DNA of 64,000 nt, taken from Gordionus sp. m RMFG-2023 (lineage: Eukaryota > Nematomorpha > Gordioida > Chordodea > Parachordodidae). A model generated the notes under the pieces. The model did not search any database. It was not told the origin of the DNA and saw only the letters and a list, made by a program, of their open reading frames with translations. The first letter of the stretch is position 1, and each line of letters starts with the position of its first letter. This document shows, one piece after another, positions 1-13,000 of this stretch. Where the stretch lies: NCBI RefSeq assembly GCF_954871325.1, contig NC_088777.1, positions 17,399,366-17,463,365 on the forward strand, given 5' to 3'. The translations under genes were made by a program, and so were the position numbers.

Positions 1-1182
1 GTATCCCTTTTATGTCCTCGCCATCCGCAACGATGGCAAATGATCATTTCAACAAATCTTTTATTTTCCTCGTAATCATTAAATTTCTTATTCATATTTC
101 TATCACTCACCTGGCTCTTAACCGGACCTTTGCTCTCCTTCATCAACGCATTGATGGCTTCTTTCATTTCTTTCATTTCCAGGAGGATCCTATCTGACCT
201 CTCCCCAACATTTCCAGCCTTGATTTCCTCTAAAACATCTTTTAGATTACTTTCCAAGTCTGCTATTTTCTTCCCATAAATATCCGATATTAAATTAAAA
301 TACGTTTCCTCCATTTCCTTTTTATAAACATCTGACACCGCAGTGTCCTTCTTCCAATTGCAATACATGCCTGCCAGTACCGCAGTACCCCTTTTTACCA
401 ACAATTTCAATATAATAATCAATAAATACATCATTAATAATATTCCCACAGTAATCAACTGTTTACCTAAATCCAATTCATTAAAGTTCTTATACATAAC
501 TTTATAACCCAAATCCTTATAAAAGAGAACCTTATCCCCAAAACTATACTCCCCACTAGGCCTAAAAAAATAAACCATTTGCTCATAAATTTTTTTTAAT
601 TAATACTAATAATCAATTACAAAAATTTAAATATTTGTAGAAAATATTAATACAGCACCTAAAATAAAAACTTCTCTATTAGAATCGTATAATGGTAGTA
701 CAAATGCGCAGTCAAAAATTCTTAAAAAAAATTATATAATTAAAAATTTTTTGTTTTACCTTCTAAACCGAATAACTCCTAGGAAACTATCAGCGTCACA
801 AGACACCACTAAAAAAAAATTTAAAACTTTACTCGAAATCTAAACTTATACACTAAAAAAAATCCTAAACACCAACTAAGAGAAAAAACAGAAACAACTT
901 AAATAAACTCTCGAAACTAAAAAAACTGTCAACAAATATGCAGAATTACTAAACTCAGAAATACTAAAGAATTCCTTTATTCGTAATTTTTTAAAATACA
1001 AAAATCATTAATTTTACACATATAAGAAAAATCTATTTTTTTTTAAACACAAAAAAAAATAATAATCAATATATAATATATATTATTACATCTAATTTAA
1101 TTTCCAATCAACCTTATTTTAATCGGTTGATTGGCATTTCCCGTAAAAAATATAAAATGTTCGCGTATTTACAAATACGACA
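1..1182 (-). mobile_element. Partial Gypsy-like LTR retroelement copy, cut by the window edge
   Basis: This stretch is the reverse-complement relative of 47528 to about 48750: LTR, untranslated leader and the first two thirds of gag. It is the same family as the long element on the right of the window but in the opposite orientation. Gag begins near position 578 on the minus strand and runs off the left edge, so the rest of the element and its second LTR lie outside the window. The copy is visibly more diverged than the two LTRs of the right-hand element are from each other, so it is probably older. It is treated as a fossil fragment; whether it is whole cannot be judged here. Confidence 0.9.
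810..1182 (-). repeat. LTR of the left-edge retroelement
   Basis: On the minus strand it starts TGTCGTATTTG at 1182 and ends in a T-run followed by A at 810, like the LTRs at 47528-47893 and 54153-54522. A primer-binding-like TGG sequence follows at about 793-808. No target duplication can be tested because the partner LTR is outside the window. Confidence 0.88.
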
Positions 1183-1799
1183 AATATCACAACAGATACC
1201 ATAAATTAAAATGAGATAAGCTATAATATTAGTCATTATTCACCTTTTTTCCATGATTAGACATATATCCGTTCTCATAGCTGCCTAGATTAACGCCTTC
1301 GTGAGAGAGGAAATTGGAAAGTAACTTCTCTGATTTTTACCTCACCCCCCTCCCCTCCTTAAACTCATTTTTTTTTATTCTCTACAACGGTAGAATAAAA
1401 TATGTTTATTTATATTTTACTATCCAAAATTTTAAATTGCTTTTTTAGATACATGCTCTGGTTCATTTATATTTTATATTAAATTTGTTTAAATAGTGAT
1501 GTATATATTGTAGTCGTCGAAATATGAAATTTAATTTTTTCTAAAACTGAAAAATTTTGAGATAGTTTTCTATAAGAATATAAAAAAAATTTTGGCTTTT
1601 TGAAACAATCAATATAATATAACATATGATATTTCTCTATATAATTTTACTGGTTGGTTTATAAATCTCTCCATGTTCACTCCTATTGTTGGGTCACATA
1701 CAATAGTTTATACAATTTGCTTGGCAAGGCATATAAATTTTTTGAACAACATATTTATGTTGACCTTCTCATTATCACAAATACCTTATGTCTTGTATC
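1183..1799. other. AT-rich intergenic stretch
   Basis: No gene is seen. A C-rich run near 1345-1360 resembles the C-rich tracts found beside hAT ends elsewhere in the window (for example 42361-42378 and 47491-47516), so this may be the worn edge of another hAT element. Confidence 0.4.
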
Positions 1800-2022
1800 T
1801 AGTGTTGTCAAACGGCTCGTTTTGAGCCGATTTTAAAAAACGTCTAAATCAAAATTTTAGCCAGAAAAATATTGCCTAAGCTTCGAGATTTCGCTATTAA
1901 GTGTTTAGACTTTCGAGCCACATATGATCAAAATCTTCAGATTAGCGCAAAGTTTATCTGGGTAAAATATTGAGTTAGCCATTTTTAAAAGTCGGATCAA
2001 ATTGAGCCGTTTAACAACACTA
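1800..2022. mobile_element. hAT-type MITE, family A, copy 1
   Basis: A 223-bp palindromic element with terminal inverted repeats beginning TAGTGTTGT and running into GAGCCG/CGGCTC. It is flanked by 8-bp near-duplicates, cttgtatc on the left and cttgtatt on the right. Eight-base duplications and the TAGTGTTG terminus are typical of hAT transposons. Related copies lie at 9362, 12021 and 47110. There is no coding capacity, so it would need a transposase from elsewhere. Confidence 0.85.
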
Positions 2023-3184
2023 CTTGTATTTTATATCTATACTTTTATCTGCATCTAAAATACATTTTTTAATAAAGATGTATATTTATCTATTTTTTTT
2101 TATAAAGATCTGTTAAAACTCTTGAAATAAACTATATAATAATATTATACTTAGAAAAAATTAATTTTAAAAAAGTTGAGAATTGGTCGGATTGAGGTGG
2201 AAAAATAAATTCAGAAAAATTGAAATTTTAAAAAAATATGAGGGATAACCTAAAAGGTCTTTATTCTATTGTATATAAAACCTATACCCCGCCCCTCCTA
2301 TAATTTTATTGTAATTATTATTGCACACTCTCTCTAAAAGATTCGGGGCCGTATCGACAGGCTCGCTTAGATGGGGTAAGGGAGGGTTCCATCACGATCA
2401 CCCAACGGTCAAGGGTGAGAACTTGGGGACCTGGCTTTAGTGGCGGTGCTTTGACCATGATTAGATATTAGTTTAAAAGTAAGCGGGGAGTTATTTGCAT
2501 GGAGTGACCTTAGCCGTATTCCAGATCAACCAATAATTTTTCCTAGAATTAGACATCATTAAAGTTAAATAGGAGATATAAAAAGGGGAAATTTGGGTAT
2601 TTAGTAGCAAGGAATGCTTTTTATTGAATAGAAGGGTAAATACCATGCGCGATTATTGAATTGGAGACAAAACATCACGGTTTAATTATTCAAATCAATT
2701 CCTTATTAATTCATTTTGTATTTATTACAATTTCATCATATAAACATCTCGTGATCATGATACAGAAATAATGTGAATTAAGAAAAATTAAAACGTTTTT
2801 GTAAAATAAAAATTAAAAAGTCACACATATTGTTATGTTCTATCTCCCCACTTGTCCCATATAACTTTTCTTTTCTTTACGTTTTTTTTTCCTCTTGCTT
2901 CTTTTGTTTTCCCATCTTCCTTTTTTTTTGTTATGAAATTGATAATATACCTTATTTTTATATTGCAAGATTGATTGTATCGCGATTAAATAACAACCTT
3001 TTTTTTTCTCTTTGTTTGGAAAAATTATAAAGGTTGGAAAAATACCTTTTTCTTGACCATTAAATATTTTTTTTGTGTGAAATTTATATACATTTTTTTT
3101 TTGATTAATTATTGGATGAATTTGATTTATTTTTAATTTTGCTTTGTAACTTCGACTTTAATAAACTTTAAAAATATTATTTCC
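2023..3184. other. Intergenic stretch with one GC-richer island
   Basis: Mostly AT-rich with no open frame that looks coding. The exception is 2335-2530, described separately. A T-rich tract with an open frame at 2830-3030 is low-complexity and not supported as a gene. Confidence 0.4.
2335..2530. other. GC-richer island, possible structured RNA or remnant
   Basis: About 150-200 bp with clearly higher GC than its surroundings, containing several CpGs and short self-complementary patches. No open frame of note. It shows loose resemblance in places to U1 snRNA loops but lacks the 5' ACTTACCTG and a convincing Sm site, so I do not call it an snRNA. It lies 1.1 kb upstream of the CREB3-like gene. 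Confidence 0.3.
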
Positions 3185-3345
3185 ACTACGTTGTCCGAGT
3201 GATTCCATGACAAAATCGATAAAACCCGGCCCCCTGGATCCCGTCATCGACCATCCCTGACCCCCGCGGACCGTATTTTTCCCACTCAGACAGGTGGACC
3301 CATCGGTCCAAATCCAACACATATCCTCGTATATATTTATACCCA
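3185..3345. promoter_or_regulatory. CpG-bearing island upstream of the CREB3-like gene
   Basis: A GC-rich patch with several CpGs in otherwise very AT-rich DNA, ending 300 bp before the inferred start codon at 3645. The position suits a promoter or 5' untranslated exon, but no TATA box or initiator is convincing. It contains a minus-strand open frame of 62 codons with no recognisable product. The assignment is positional inference only. Confidence 0.3.
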
Positions 3346-3644
3346 TTTTTGGTTGAAAACAACTCTTAGGTTTTGACCAGTTTCTAATACCTACTGGCAG
3401 TCTGGGGGAGAAAGTTTAAAAGAATAATGTAAACAATTTGTTTTATCAAGAAAGAGATGTATAAAAAACAATCATAAAGACTCAAAAGTTATAAAGAAAG
3501 ATCTCGAAACATTATACTCTTGTTGATGAAAAGTACTGGTGTCAATAAGGGTTTAGTTGTACAGTGAATATTTTAGAAAAATAATAATATATTTCGATAT
3601 TCCTTGTTAATGTTAAATTAAATATATTTCCTTTTTTATTCATT

Positions 3645-4052
3645 ATGGAGGTCTTCGATACACTTGAAGGATTTAAATCCAACATATGGGACGAACCTGG
3701 TCATAATGAAGTAATAATTTAGGTGTAATTATTTAAGGCCTAATATTTTATTAGTTTATCCATAGTAGCATATCTAGCGGAAATTCTGATTTAGACTTTG
3801 ACGATGTTGATATTAATTTTAGTGGTAATTACGATATGGGATCTGATGAAAGTACAGAAAATGCCGAAGATCATTGTTATTCACATATAAATTCTATATT
3901 GAAACTGTCTACAAAACTTGAAGATTTTAGTAAAGGTGAGAAAATATTTATTAACAATAGCTAAATTATTTAAGATCTAGATTCAGAAATATACACAGAT
4001 GCACTTCAAATTTTGCCTGATAAAATTATATCTATTCAAAGTTTAAATACAG
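3645..4052 (+). CDS. CREB3L: 5' exons of the CREB3-like gene (acidic region)
   Basis: Three short exons, 3645-3710, 3755-3935 and 3975-4052, separated by introns of 44 and 39 bp. They encode an acidic segment rich in Asp, Glu and Ser, with pieces such as [14 protein letters not shown] and [12 protein letters not shown]. The third exon ends in phase 1 at CAG/gtatat, and exon 4 at 20232 opens in phase 1 after ttctcag. Membership of the downstream bZIP gene rests on matching phase, same strand, fitting composition and absence of another partner, not on a transcript. If the join is wrong, this is an independent small gene. Confidence 0.62.
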
Positions 4053-7000
4053 GTATATTATATTTTTAACCAATGAAAAGAAAATATAATCTTGTTTGTA
4101 AATATATTATTTACCATTAATTATAGCTGTCTAGAACTAATTTTATTAAAATTATTTATTTATAGCTATATTTGACATATACATGGTGTGATTGTTACTT
4201 ACAATTGCCAATTTAATTGAAATATAAAATTTCTCATTTTAATTATATTTTAAAATAAATATGTAATTTGTAATTAATATAAAAATATACTATGCTAAAG
4301 AATAAAATCAAAATTTTAATAAAATAAGATGTGTATAATTATTTAATATTGTAAAATATTATTAAAAATTTTATTTATTATTAATTTATAAAATTTTACA
4401 AAATCACTAAAAAAAACAGCTAGTTTTTTATTTCTAGAAACTTTGTAGAAAAACCAAAGATTGATAGGCTTATAGTCTTGCTCTAAAAACAACGTATCTT
4501 GGATTAGGTAGAAAGATGGTATGATTTAAAAAGTCCTGGCTCAGCTTAAAGAAATTTAAAAATTTAGTGCTGATCAAACATAAAAATAAAAATAAACCTA
4601 TTTTTGAAAAATACATTTAAATTATATCAAATTATATACTGAAGCATTTTACATTAATTTGCTGCTGCTCATTGCAATTTCCCTTTGGAACAATTTGTAA
4701 AATATAGTCAAAATTATAAATTTTAAGATTTTAGGCCCCAAAAACTGATTTTTCTTAAACTTGGGTGTATCCCTAATTAAATAAATATCTAAATTATCTA
4801 GGTATTTTTTTTTGAAAAAATCTATTTTCACTTGTATACATAATTTCATCTTCTGACATCTAAGTGATTCCTACATTATACCATTTATAATTTTATATCA
4901 AAATAATTTCATTTCAAATTAGACAAGTGTCCAATTTATTATGGCATATTATGATAATTAATAACAATGTTATAATTTTATGCTTAGGGCATTTTGTATA
5001 ATATATTGAGCCATCTACTTTTCTTAACTTAGATAGACATCTTTATTACCAAGAACCAGCGAAGTTTCATTTTAAGTTTTTTTTTAAATATATCATATTA
5101 CAAAAATTGAATTCTTATTAAATAAATGATTATATATATATATATGACATTTATTCAATCAATGAAAGTTTTTTAAAGTTGAATGTTATAAAATTTTAAA
5201 TAATTTTTTTTTATTTCATCTAAAATGATTGCAAAATATTTAAGTATTCCCTTGCTATAATATTAATTATAATTTCTTAGAAAAAGGCCCTGACATTGGG
5301 GTCTGCAATGGCCAGCTTTTTAGATCCCCCATTATTAAAGCGCATTGGGTCATTCTATCTAAAATGAGCAAGAAAATCAAGATTTTCGGTCGATCCCTTT
5401 CAATTTCGATATAAAATTATAGACTGGTTATATATGTTAACATTAGATAAACAAAATTTTAGCGCATTAGCAACTATATTAGCAGAGATAATCGGGGTTA
5501 AAGGTCCAATAAACGTCTTTTTTTTTGCTTTTTACTGATGTTAAATAATTAGTTTTTAATTTAAAACTGGATATGATCAAATATTGAATCTAATATCAAT
5601 AGCTAAGTTAATAAATGTTAATTATGGCGAAAAAATCAAAATTTAATTTTTTTTAAAATATGGGTCATCTTATGGTCAGGTGAAAAATTGAAATTAATAT
5701 CGAAATGAATATGATATCCAATTTTTAATTTTTTTAAGAAATATTATTCGTTTACTATTTTTTTATTAATATCTTCAACAATTAGCGTGGCTGGATATTT
5801 ATTTTAAAAATTATTGCTATTTTATATTTTTAAAAATTAGATGGCTCTATATATAATAGATTTAATATGATAAAATTCATTTGTTTTATTGCTTAAAAAT
5901 ATTCTCAAGTATAATATATCATAAAATTCGGTTATATAACTTTGTAAACCACATTCCCGTGAGATATTCACAGGATAAAAAATTTTAATAATTTTTTTAA
6001 TATTTAAATGTAATTTAAAAATAATTAAAAAATTTGACTAAAGGCAGGATTAAAGGAGTGCAATAAAATTATTAAGGGGAAAATCACATTAATTACTAGG
6101 CCTAAGATTCTTTTATGGAATTGTCATTATCTGAGATAAACAAAATTCTAGTTTTTTTCGAAGAATAAATATTTTTTGCTAAAAATTTCTATGATCAAAG
6201 TCTTTGAATTTTGAGCAAATGTTTAACATTAAAAAAATTAATCAAATAATCCAGATAGTATCTTTTATTATATAAAAAATAAACTGATTATTAAAATTAA
6301 TAAGCGAAAATAGTGAAAACACTAACAATAAATCGCAGTTCAGTTGCTATAAATACAAATTAATTTCTTTAATATTTTTTCACAAATTGTAAAAATAGTA
6401 CTTGATTCATTTCTTTAATATTTTTCTAATTTAAAAAAAACTAATTTTTATATTTTTACTTATCTTTAAAAATAAATAAATTTTTCTAAATGAAACCTTT
6501 AAAAGATAAGCTAAAGTGTTGCAATCCACTGAATAAACCAAAACATAAAAATTTTAAAAAGAATTTACGTTCTCTACTACCTTGAATGCTTAATATAAAT
6601 AGTGATTTATATCTTCAACAAACAGTTAAGTAAAATTGGTCCACACATTCCCGAAGCATTTATATCCAATCAAGATCCCTTTCAATCGATTAATGAAACA
6701 TTCATTACACAATATTGAAGAATCACCAATAAAAAAACGTTTAATAAAGACTAAGATTTTAGAAATATCTGATTCCGAGAATGATAGTCCAATGAAAGTG
6801 GAAATTCTTATTTTATTAAAAGATAACTTTGATAAATTATCAAAAAATCAACAATATCAAATTCTTACAATTTGAGGAATTCAACGTAACATCATACATG
6901 ACAAAAAATCAAAAATGGTGGTAAGAAAGTGGAATTCTTTCATTCCCAAAACATAAGGCAGGAAAGACACTAAACGAAAGCATTTAAACTCGTCAAAGAT

Positions 7001-10000
7001 TTTTATAGTTCTGATGAAATAAGCCGACTCATGCCTGAAATAAAAGATTGTGTATCTGTTAAAGGCGAGAAAGAACCAGTCCAAAAAAGACTAATATTAA
7101 ATAATCTTAAATAAATATTCAAGATGTTTAAGGAAGAATACCCAAATATATCAATTAGATTCTCTAAATTTGCCGAACGTAGGCCAAAAAACTGTATTTT
7201 AGTTGGAGCTAGTGGCTCACACACTGTTTGTGTCTGCGCCATTCATCAGAATGTGAAATTAATGACAAATGTAATAGCTGAAATCACAGCAGGAGAAGAT
7301 TACTGTATAAATTCTTATAACTATCTTTTGGCGCAAATTATTTGTAAGTCAAAATGTTATTTAACAAATTGTGATTAATGCCCTGGTATAGATCTCTTAA
7401 GGGCCAATTATACCTATTATTTCAGAGAAATCGTACAAAATATGTCATGTTTAAACAATGGATCACGGTGGATAGAACAAATCTTGAAACTATTATAAAG
7501 TCCGTTGATGATTTCTCGATTATTTATTAGAAAAAGTTCAAATTTTACTGCGTCACTCGTTTATAGCTAAACAACAAACTTTATTTTGAAGAATTCCAAA
7601 GAAAATTTAAAAGATGGGGAATTTTTAACAATTCTAGATTATTCTAAAAATTATTCCTTTACTTTACACGATGAAATTCAGGGATTTCATTGGAACAACG
7701 TGCAGGCCACTATACACCCAATTCTAGCATATTATAAATCTGGAGAAGATTTAAAAAATATAAATTTTGTTATTATATCCTAATCATTAAACCATAATAC
7801 TAGTGCAGTCCATCAAAAATTTTTTATTAATTTCTTAACAGTCAAATTTAATTCTAAACCAGAAAAAATAATATATTTTTCAGATGGAGCCGCGTCTCAA
7901 TACAAGAAGCGCAAAATTTTCTGAACATATGCCTTCATACATACGATTTTAATATACTGCCGAATGGCACAACTTCGCCACTGCTCACGGCAAATATGCA
8001 TGTGACGTATCGGAGGAACTGTCAAAAGATTAGTTGCCAGAGCTAGTCTTCAAAGCCTAAATAAAAATCAAATTTTAACCCCATTAGAATTATATAATTA
8101 TGCTAAAATAATTTTTATGGAATTTAATTTGAATATATATCCAATCAAGAATACATCGAAGGAGTAGCCTTTCGTAAAAGATTTAATTCTGCACTGCCCA
8201 TACATGGGACCCAAAAAATTCACGGGGTTATTCCCAAAATAAACTAAAAACCAAAATATATTCAAATTCCAAAAAATATAATATAAAACAAGTTTCGTTT
8301 TTAAATGAGAAAATTATATTTAAAAATATTAATGGATATGTAACATGTGTATATGAAGACAAATGGTGGTTAGGATTTATAATCGTTAAAATGATACAAA
8401 TGAAGAAATAAAAATCCGATTTTTTACACCCTTGTGGACCTTCAGCCTCTTTAAATTTCCTCTGATAGATGATATTTTAGTGTTGCCCAAATCTAATATT
8501 CTCTCGCTGGTCAATCCTTCTACTCCCACCGGCCGAACATATATATTATCTCCTGAAGAAATCTCACAAGCCAGCCAGGCTTTGTATTTCTTTAGATGAA
8601 GTAAGATTTAATTAATTTATAAACTATCTTAATCAGGCAAAATTTGTGAAGATTTTAAAAATTTCATGATCTGAATTACAAATAAATATATATAATGCAC
8701 ATTGTAATCGATTTATTATGATATATATATATATATACGTTAAAATATTTTTAATCAATAAAAAAAATGAATTTTAACATATTAAAACTATTATATATAG
8801 CACCATCTATTATTCTAAAAGTATAAAAATCGAAATATTTTTTTAAATAAATATCCAGCCATGCTAATTGTTGAAGCTATTATTAAAAAAATAGTAAACG
8901 GATAATATTTCTTAAAAAAATTAAAAATTGGAGATCATTCTTCAATTGACCATAAGATGGCCCATATTTTAAAAAAAATTAATTTTGATGTTTTCGCCAT
9001 AATTATCAATTATTAACTTAGCTATTGATATTAGATTCAATATTTGATCATATTTAGTTTTAAATTAAAAACTAATTATTTAACATCAGTAAAAAGCAAA
9101 AAAAACGTTTTTTGGACCTTTAACCCCGATTATCTCCACTAATATAGTTGCTAATGCGCTAAAATTTTGTTTATGATCTAATGGGAACATATATAACCAG
9201 CCTACAATTTTTTATCAAAATCGAAAGGGGTCGGCCGAAAGTGATTGATTTTCTAAATACCACCCACACAATTTGAAATCCTATATTTTAAAAGAATTTT
9301 CAAAAATTGAAGTATTTCTTTGCGTGTTTTTTTTAAAATATGTGATTATGATTACTAGGGCTAGTGTTGTTAAATGGCTCGATTTGAGCCGATTTTTAAA
9401 AACAGTTAACTCAATATTTTCGCCAGAAAATTATTGTCTAAGCCCGAGATTTTGTTAATAGATGTTGTGAACAAAATCTTATGCTTGCATAATATTTTTC
9501 CTAATAAAATATTGACTTAGCTCTTTTAAAAAATCAGCTCAAAATGAGCCGTTTAACAACACTAACTAGGGCTAGGTATTGGATCTGACAGAGTCAAAAT
9601 CCTTATCTGACTATATTGAACTTTTTTCCCAATTCAATATGAGCTTGGCTTAGTATATATATGAAATAAATAGTCTGATATATTGGTTAGAAGTTTTTTT
9701 TATCTGGATGAGCTGGGATCTAAACCTGTGCACCACTAGAAGTTTTATCTATGCCAAAAAAATTGTTGCATATTTAAATAAAATTAAAATATTATGAAAT
9801 TATGGGCATATTTATACTTATAGTAAATATAAATTAATTATAATTATAATTAATAATATTAAAAAGTTAATATCATTTAAATAGAGAACTTATTTTGACG
9901 GTTAGATATATAGCAGACATTTGAAATGTTTAACAGTCTGAGCATAGTAAATTCTTGCAATCAACCTGAGACTATACAGATTGGATAATGATTATATTGA

Positions 10001-13000
10001 TATCTTGAAGATTTTGATATCTTTAGTAGGGATGGTTATATTGATTAAAGCTGACTTCAAGACTATGTTACAATCACTTATAATGAAACAAAAAGGTGTT
10101 TGTTAGGATGTCAACAAAAGCCGTACTGTGCTAAATAATCAGTATTTACAATAAATAAATTTGATAGGCGAGACATCTTTTGCCTAAAAGGAAATATTTG
10201 AAACAAGCTTATTTTGTTTAAAATTTTTATTTTAGCAAATTTAAAATATTTAACCCTAAATTCAATCTTAAAATTATTTCATAATATTTTAACTCGAATT
10301 CTACAACACCATTGCATTTTAATATCTTAAATTAAATTCATATATAGATGGCTCTAGCATTCTCTGCCAAATAATGATTATTATATGCACTAACCTTTTC
10401 GAAAAATGACTGGACACACCAACTTCCTAAACGTGCTCACAGAGCTAGAAATTATTTTTTGTGTATCTGCAACCTGTAATTGAATTTTCGCTAGGTTAAC
10501 ATATAAAAGAACTTCTTTGCCACACAAATCTCGACAAAATAATATCCATACGACAGATTTACTATTTATATTTACTTGCATTTTGAAATAATAAATTATA
10601 ACTATTTTGTGTATAATTTTCTATACTACTAAATAGATTAAATATCATTGATGTGATTATCCATGAATGAGGAATATATAAAATATTATCTATATATGAC
10701 TCTTTTCTTAGAACGAGGAATAAAAAATCTAAATAGGGGTGGAACATGATTAAATTAGTTTATGTATTTTTAAAATATAGAGCGCTACCGAGACCGCCGC
10801 AAATCTATTAAACGGCGGCGAACTCGAACGCTCACAAACGCCGATGAAAAAAATTAGAAGACTGCCCCGGTCAACTGATATTTCGGTGCACAGGTCTACA
10901 TGCATAATATTTATTAGTAGATTTGTGGTTATAATAGATTGATAAAAAATTTATAATTTATGTATATTTCACTAATTAAAAATAGTCATTAACATAATTT
11001 ATTTTATTATTTTAAAATCGAAACATTTTTATCGCCTAAGGCTTCACTTCATCACTACTGATTGATTGTGTTTTATATTCCTATCTTATCAATGATAAAC
11101 CCTTAAACATAATTTTATTAAATTTTAAACATACCATTCCCTTGGCCTATGCCTTGATTTTTTTTCAGGACGACGCTATCCCCTCCTAACTTTTTTATCA
11201 TCATAATTTGTTATAAAAGCTGATTTCCCATGACTGGTTTTTAATGATAATATATTATTCCAATATAATTATAAATAAAACATATATTAGAAATGAAATG
11301 TTGTTTAATAATTAATTATTGCCAAACAATGTATTAAATATTTTTAAAAAGGTAACTGATTTCACTTCGTATAAATTTAAATAATAGGTCGGAATTTTTT
11401 TAAAATGTATATAAACCGTCTAAAATGATATCAATTTCTCAAAAAAATATATTAATCTATTACAATTGAAAGACAGACTGTTGTCATCTTTGACGGGGCA
11501 TGTTTCAAGGACGTGTCTATTATGAATTGAAATTAATAAGCACAGTAATAAGATTTAACAAATAACCGATATTTTGTTTAACGCTCCAAAAACTCTTGTC
11601 ATGAAAGATAGCCATTTGATTATTTTTAGGAAGCCAAATTTAATATTTTATATAAAGCATTCATAAAGAATATTTTACTGCTAGTTGTATTTTTAGCGTG
11701 TTTATATTATTATTTTAGTTATTTTTCGATGCTTCCCAATTATGATTAGGATCAAATTTTTTGGTGCTATCTTAGTCGCATAATTTGATAACTAGAATTA
11801 ACTTACCTAAATTCAAAAATTATAATGCAACGATTATTCTCCATTGTTCCATTTATAAGAAATCGACGACCCACTAAAATTTGTACTGGGTTTTCGGTCC
11901 CACGCGTTAATATTTTTTATGGGAAAAATATATATAAATGAATTTTTTTTAATATTAATTTTGACAACTAAGTAAGCCAAAAAAGTTGAAATAAAATAGA
12001 CTTTTGCTTAATAAAATCAAATTCTTCGATATGAGCCGATTTTTTAAAACGGCTAACACGATATAGTCAAAAAAAATTTCGCACCTTTGTGCCATTTATG
12101 AGCAACATCTTCAGGCTTATATAATATTTTTATGGGTAAAATATTCAGTTGCCTTTTTTTAAAAATCGACTCAAATAGAGCCTTTTAACGACTTCTAAGT
12201 TTTAATATAAAACTTTTTGTTCGGGTAGGTCTCTAAAATGAGTTACGAGAAGTTTGCTGGAATATATAATATAGCGTATATATTATTTATTGATAACATT
12301 TGTAATGGTTCTTTCTTTACATATTTTCTTGCAAACAAATATATAATATATTTTTTAATTACATAGATAAATATATATAGGGCATTAGGACAACAAATTG
12401 AATGATGGAATTATAAACCTTTTTATTTTTTTTCTAATTTATAATATATAATAATATTTTTGGATCATTTGCATCGTAATTAAATATTTCGCACTTATTT
12501 ATTTCTAGACATACCAAAAAATTGGATATGGTCAGAGCGCGAACCAACGCCGAATTTTTATTCGTTCTCTAAAGGCAAAAAAAAATATTATTTTCCTATC
12601 GACTATCATACTAGCATATAACCCGTCAAGAATGACGGGAAATCAAAAATTTCTCCTTTATTTGTCAGTTAAAATTTCTCCTTTATTATATGAGGTCTGA
12701 TTAAGAAATGTGCCTATTTTTGGTGAGGTGATTTCGATATCCACGACAATTTTTTTTTACATGTTTGGAAAACTTAAAAAATAAATACTTGTCCAAATTT
12801 TTTTCTCTTAAATTTAAGTTTTGGACGCAACCGAAATATTAAAAAAATTATAAAAAAAACTATAAGAAAAGCAAAATAAAAGTTACTCCTTATAAATCAA
12901 AACAAAATTTGATCAGCAGTTGCATTCACTGACGTACTGGGGATAGGTAAAAGTGTTGTAAGCATGTCTAAATTTAACTATAACAGGCCTAAGATAATTC

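Noticed and set aside
2335-2480. U1 snRNA-like gene
   Set aside because: Scattered resemblance to U1 stem-loops, but the 5' splice-site-pairing ACTTACCTG and a proper Sm site are missing and the spacing does not fit.
3158-3346. 62-codon minus-strand gene in the GC-rich island
   Set aside because: It is open only because GC-rich DNA has few stops; no family resemblance or conserved context.
9715-9745. tRNA-derived SINE
   Set aside because: GGTTTAGATCCC on the minus strand resembles a B box, but there is no clear A box, tail or second copy in the window.
10390-10747. Minus-strand open frames of 61 and 63 codons
   Set aside because: The plus strand of the same region reads as hAT dimerisation domain close to a hAT end, so these are antisense shadows.
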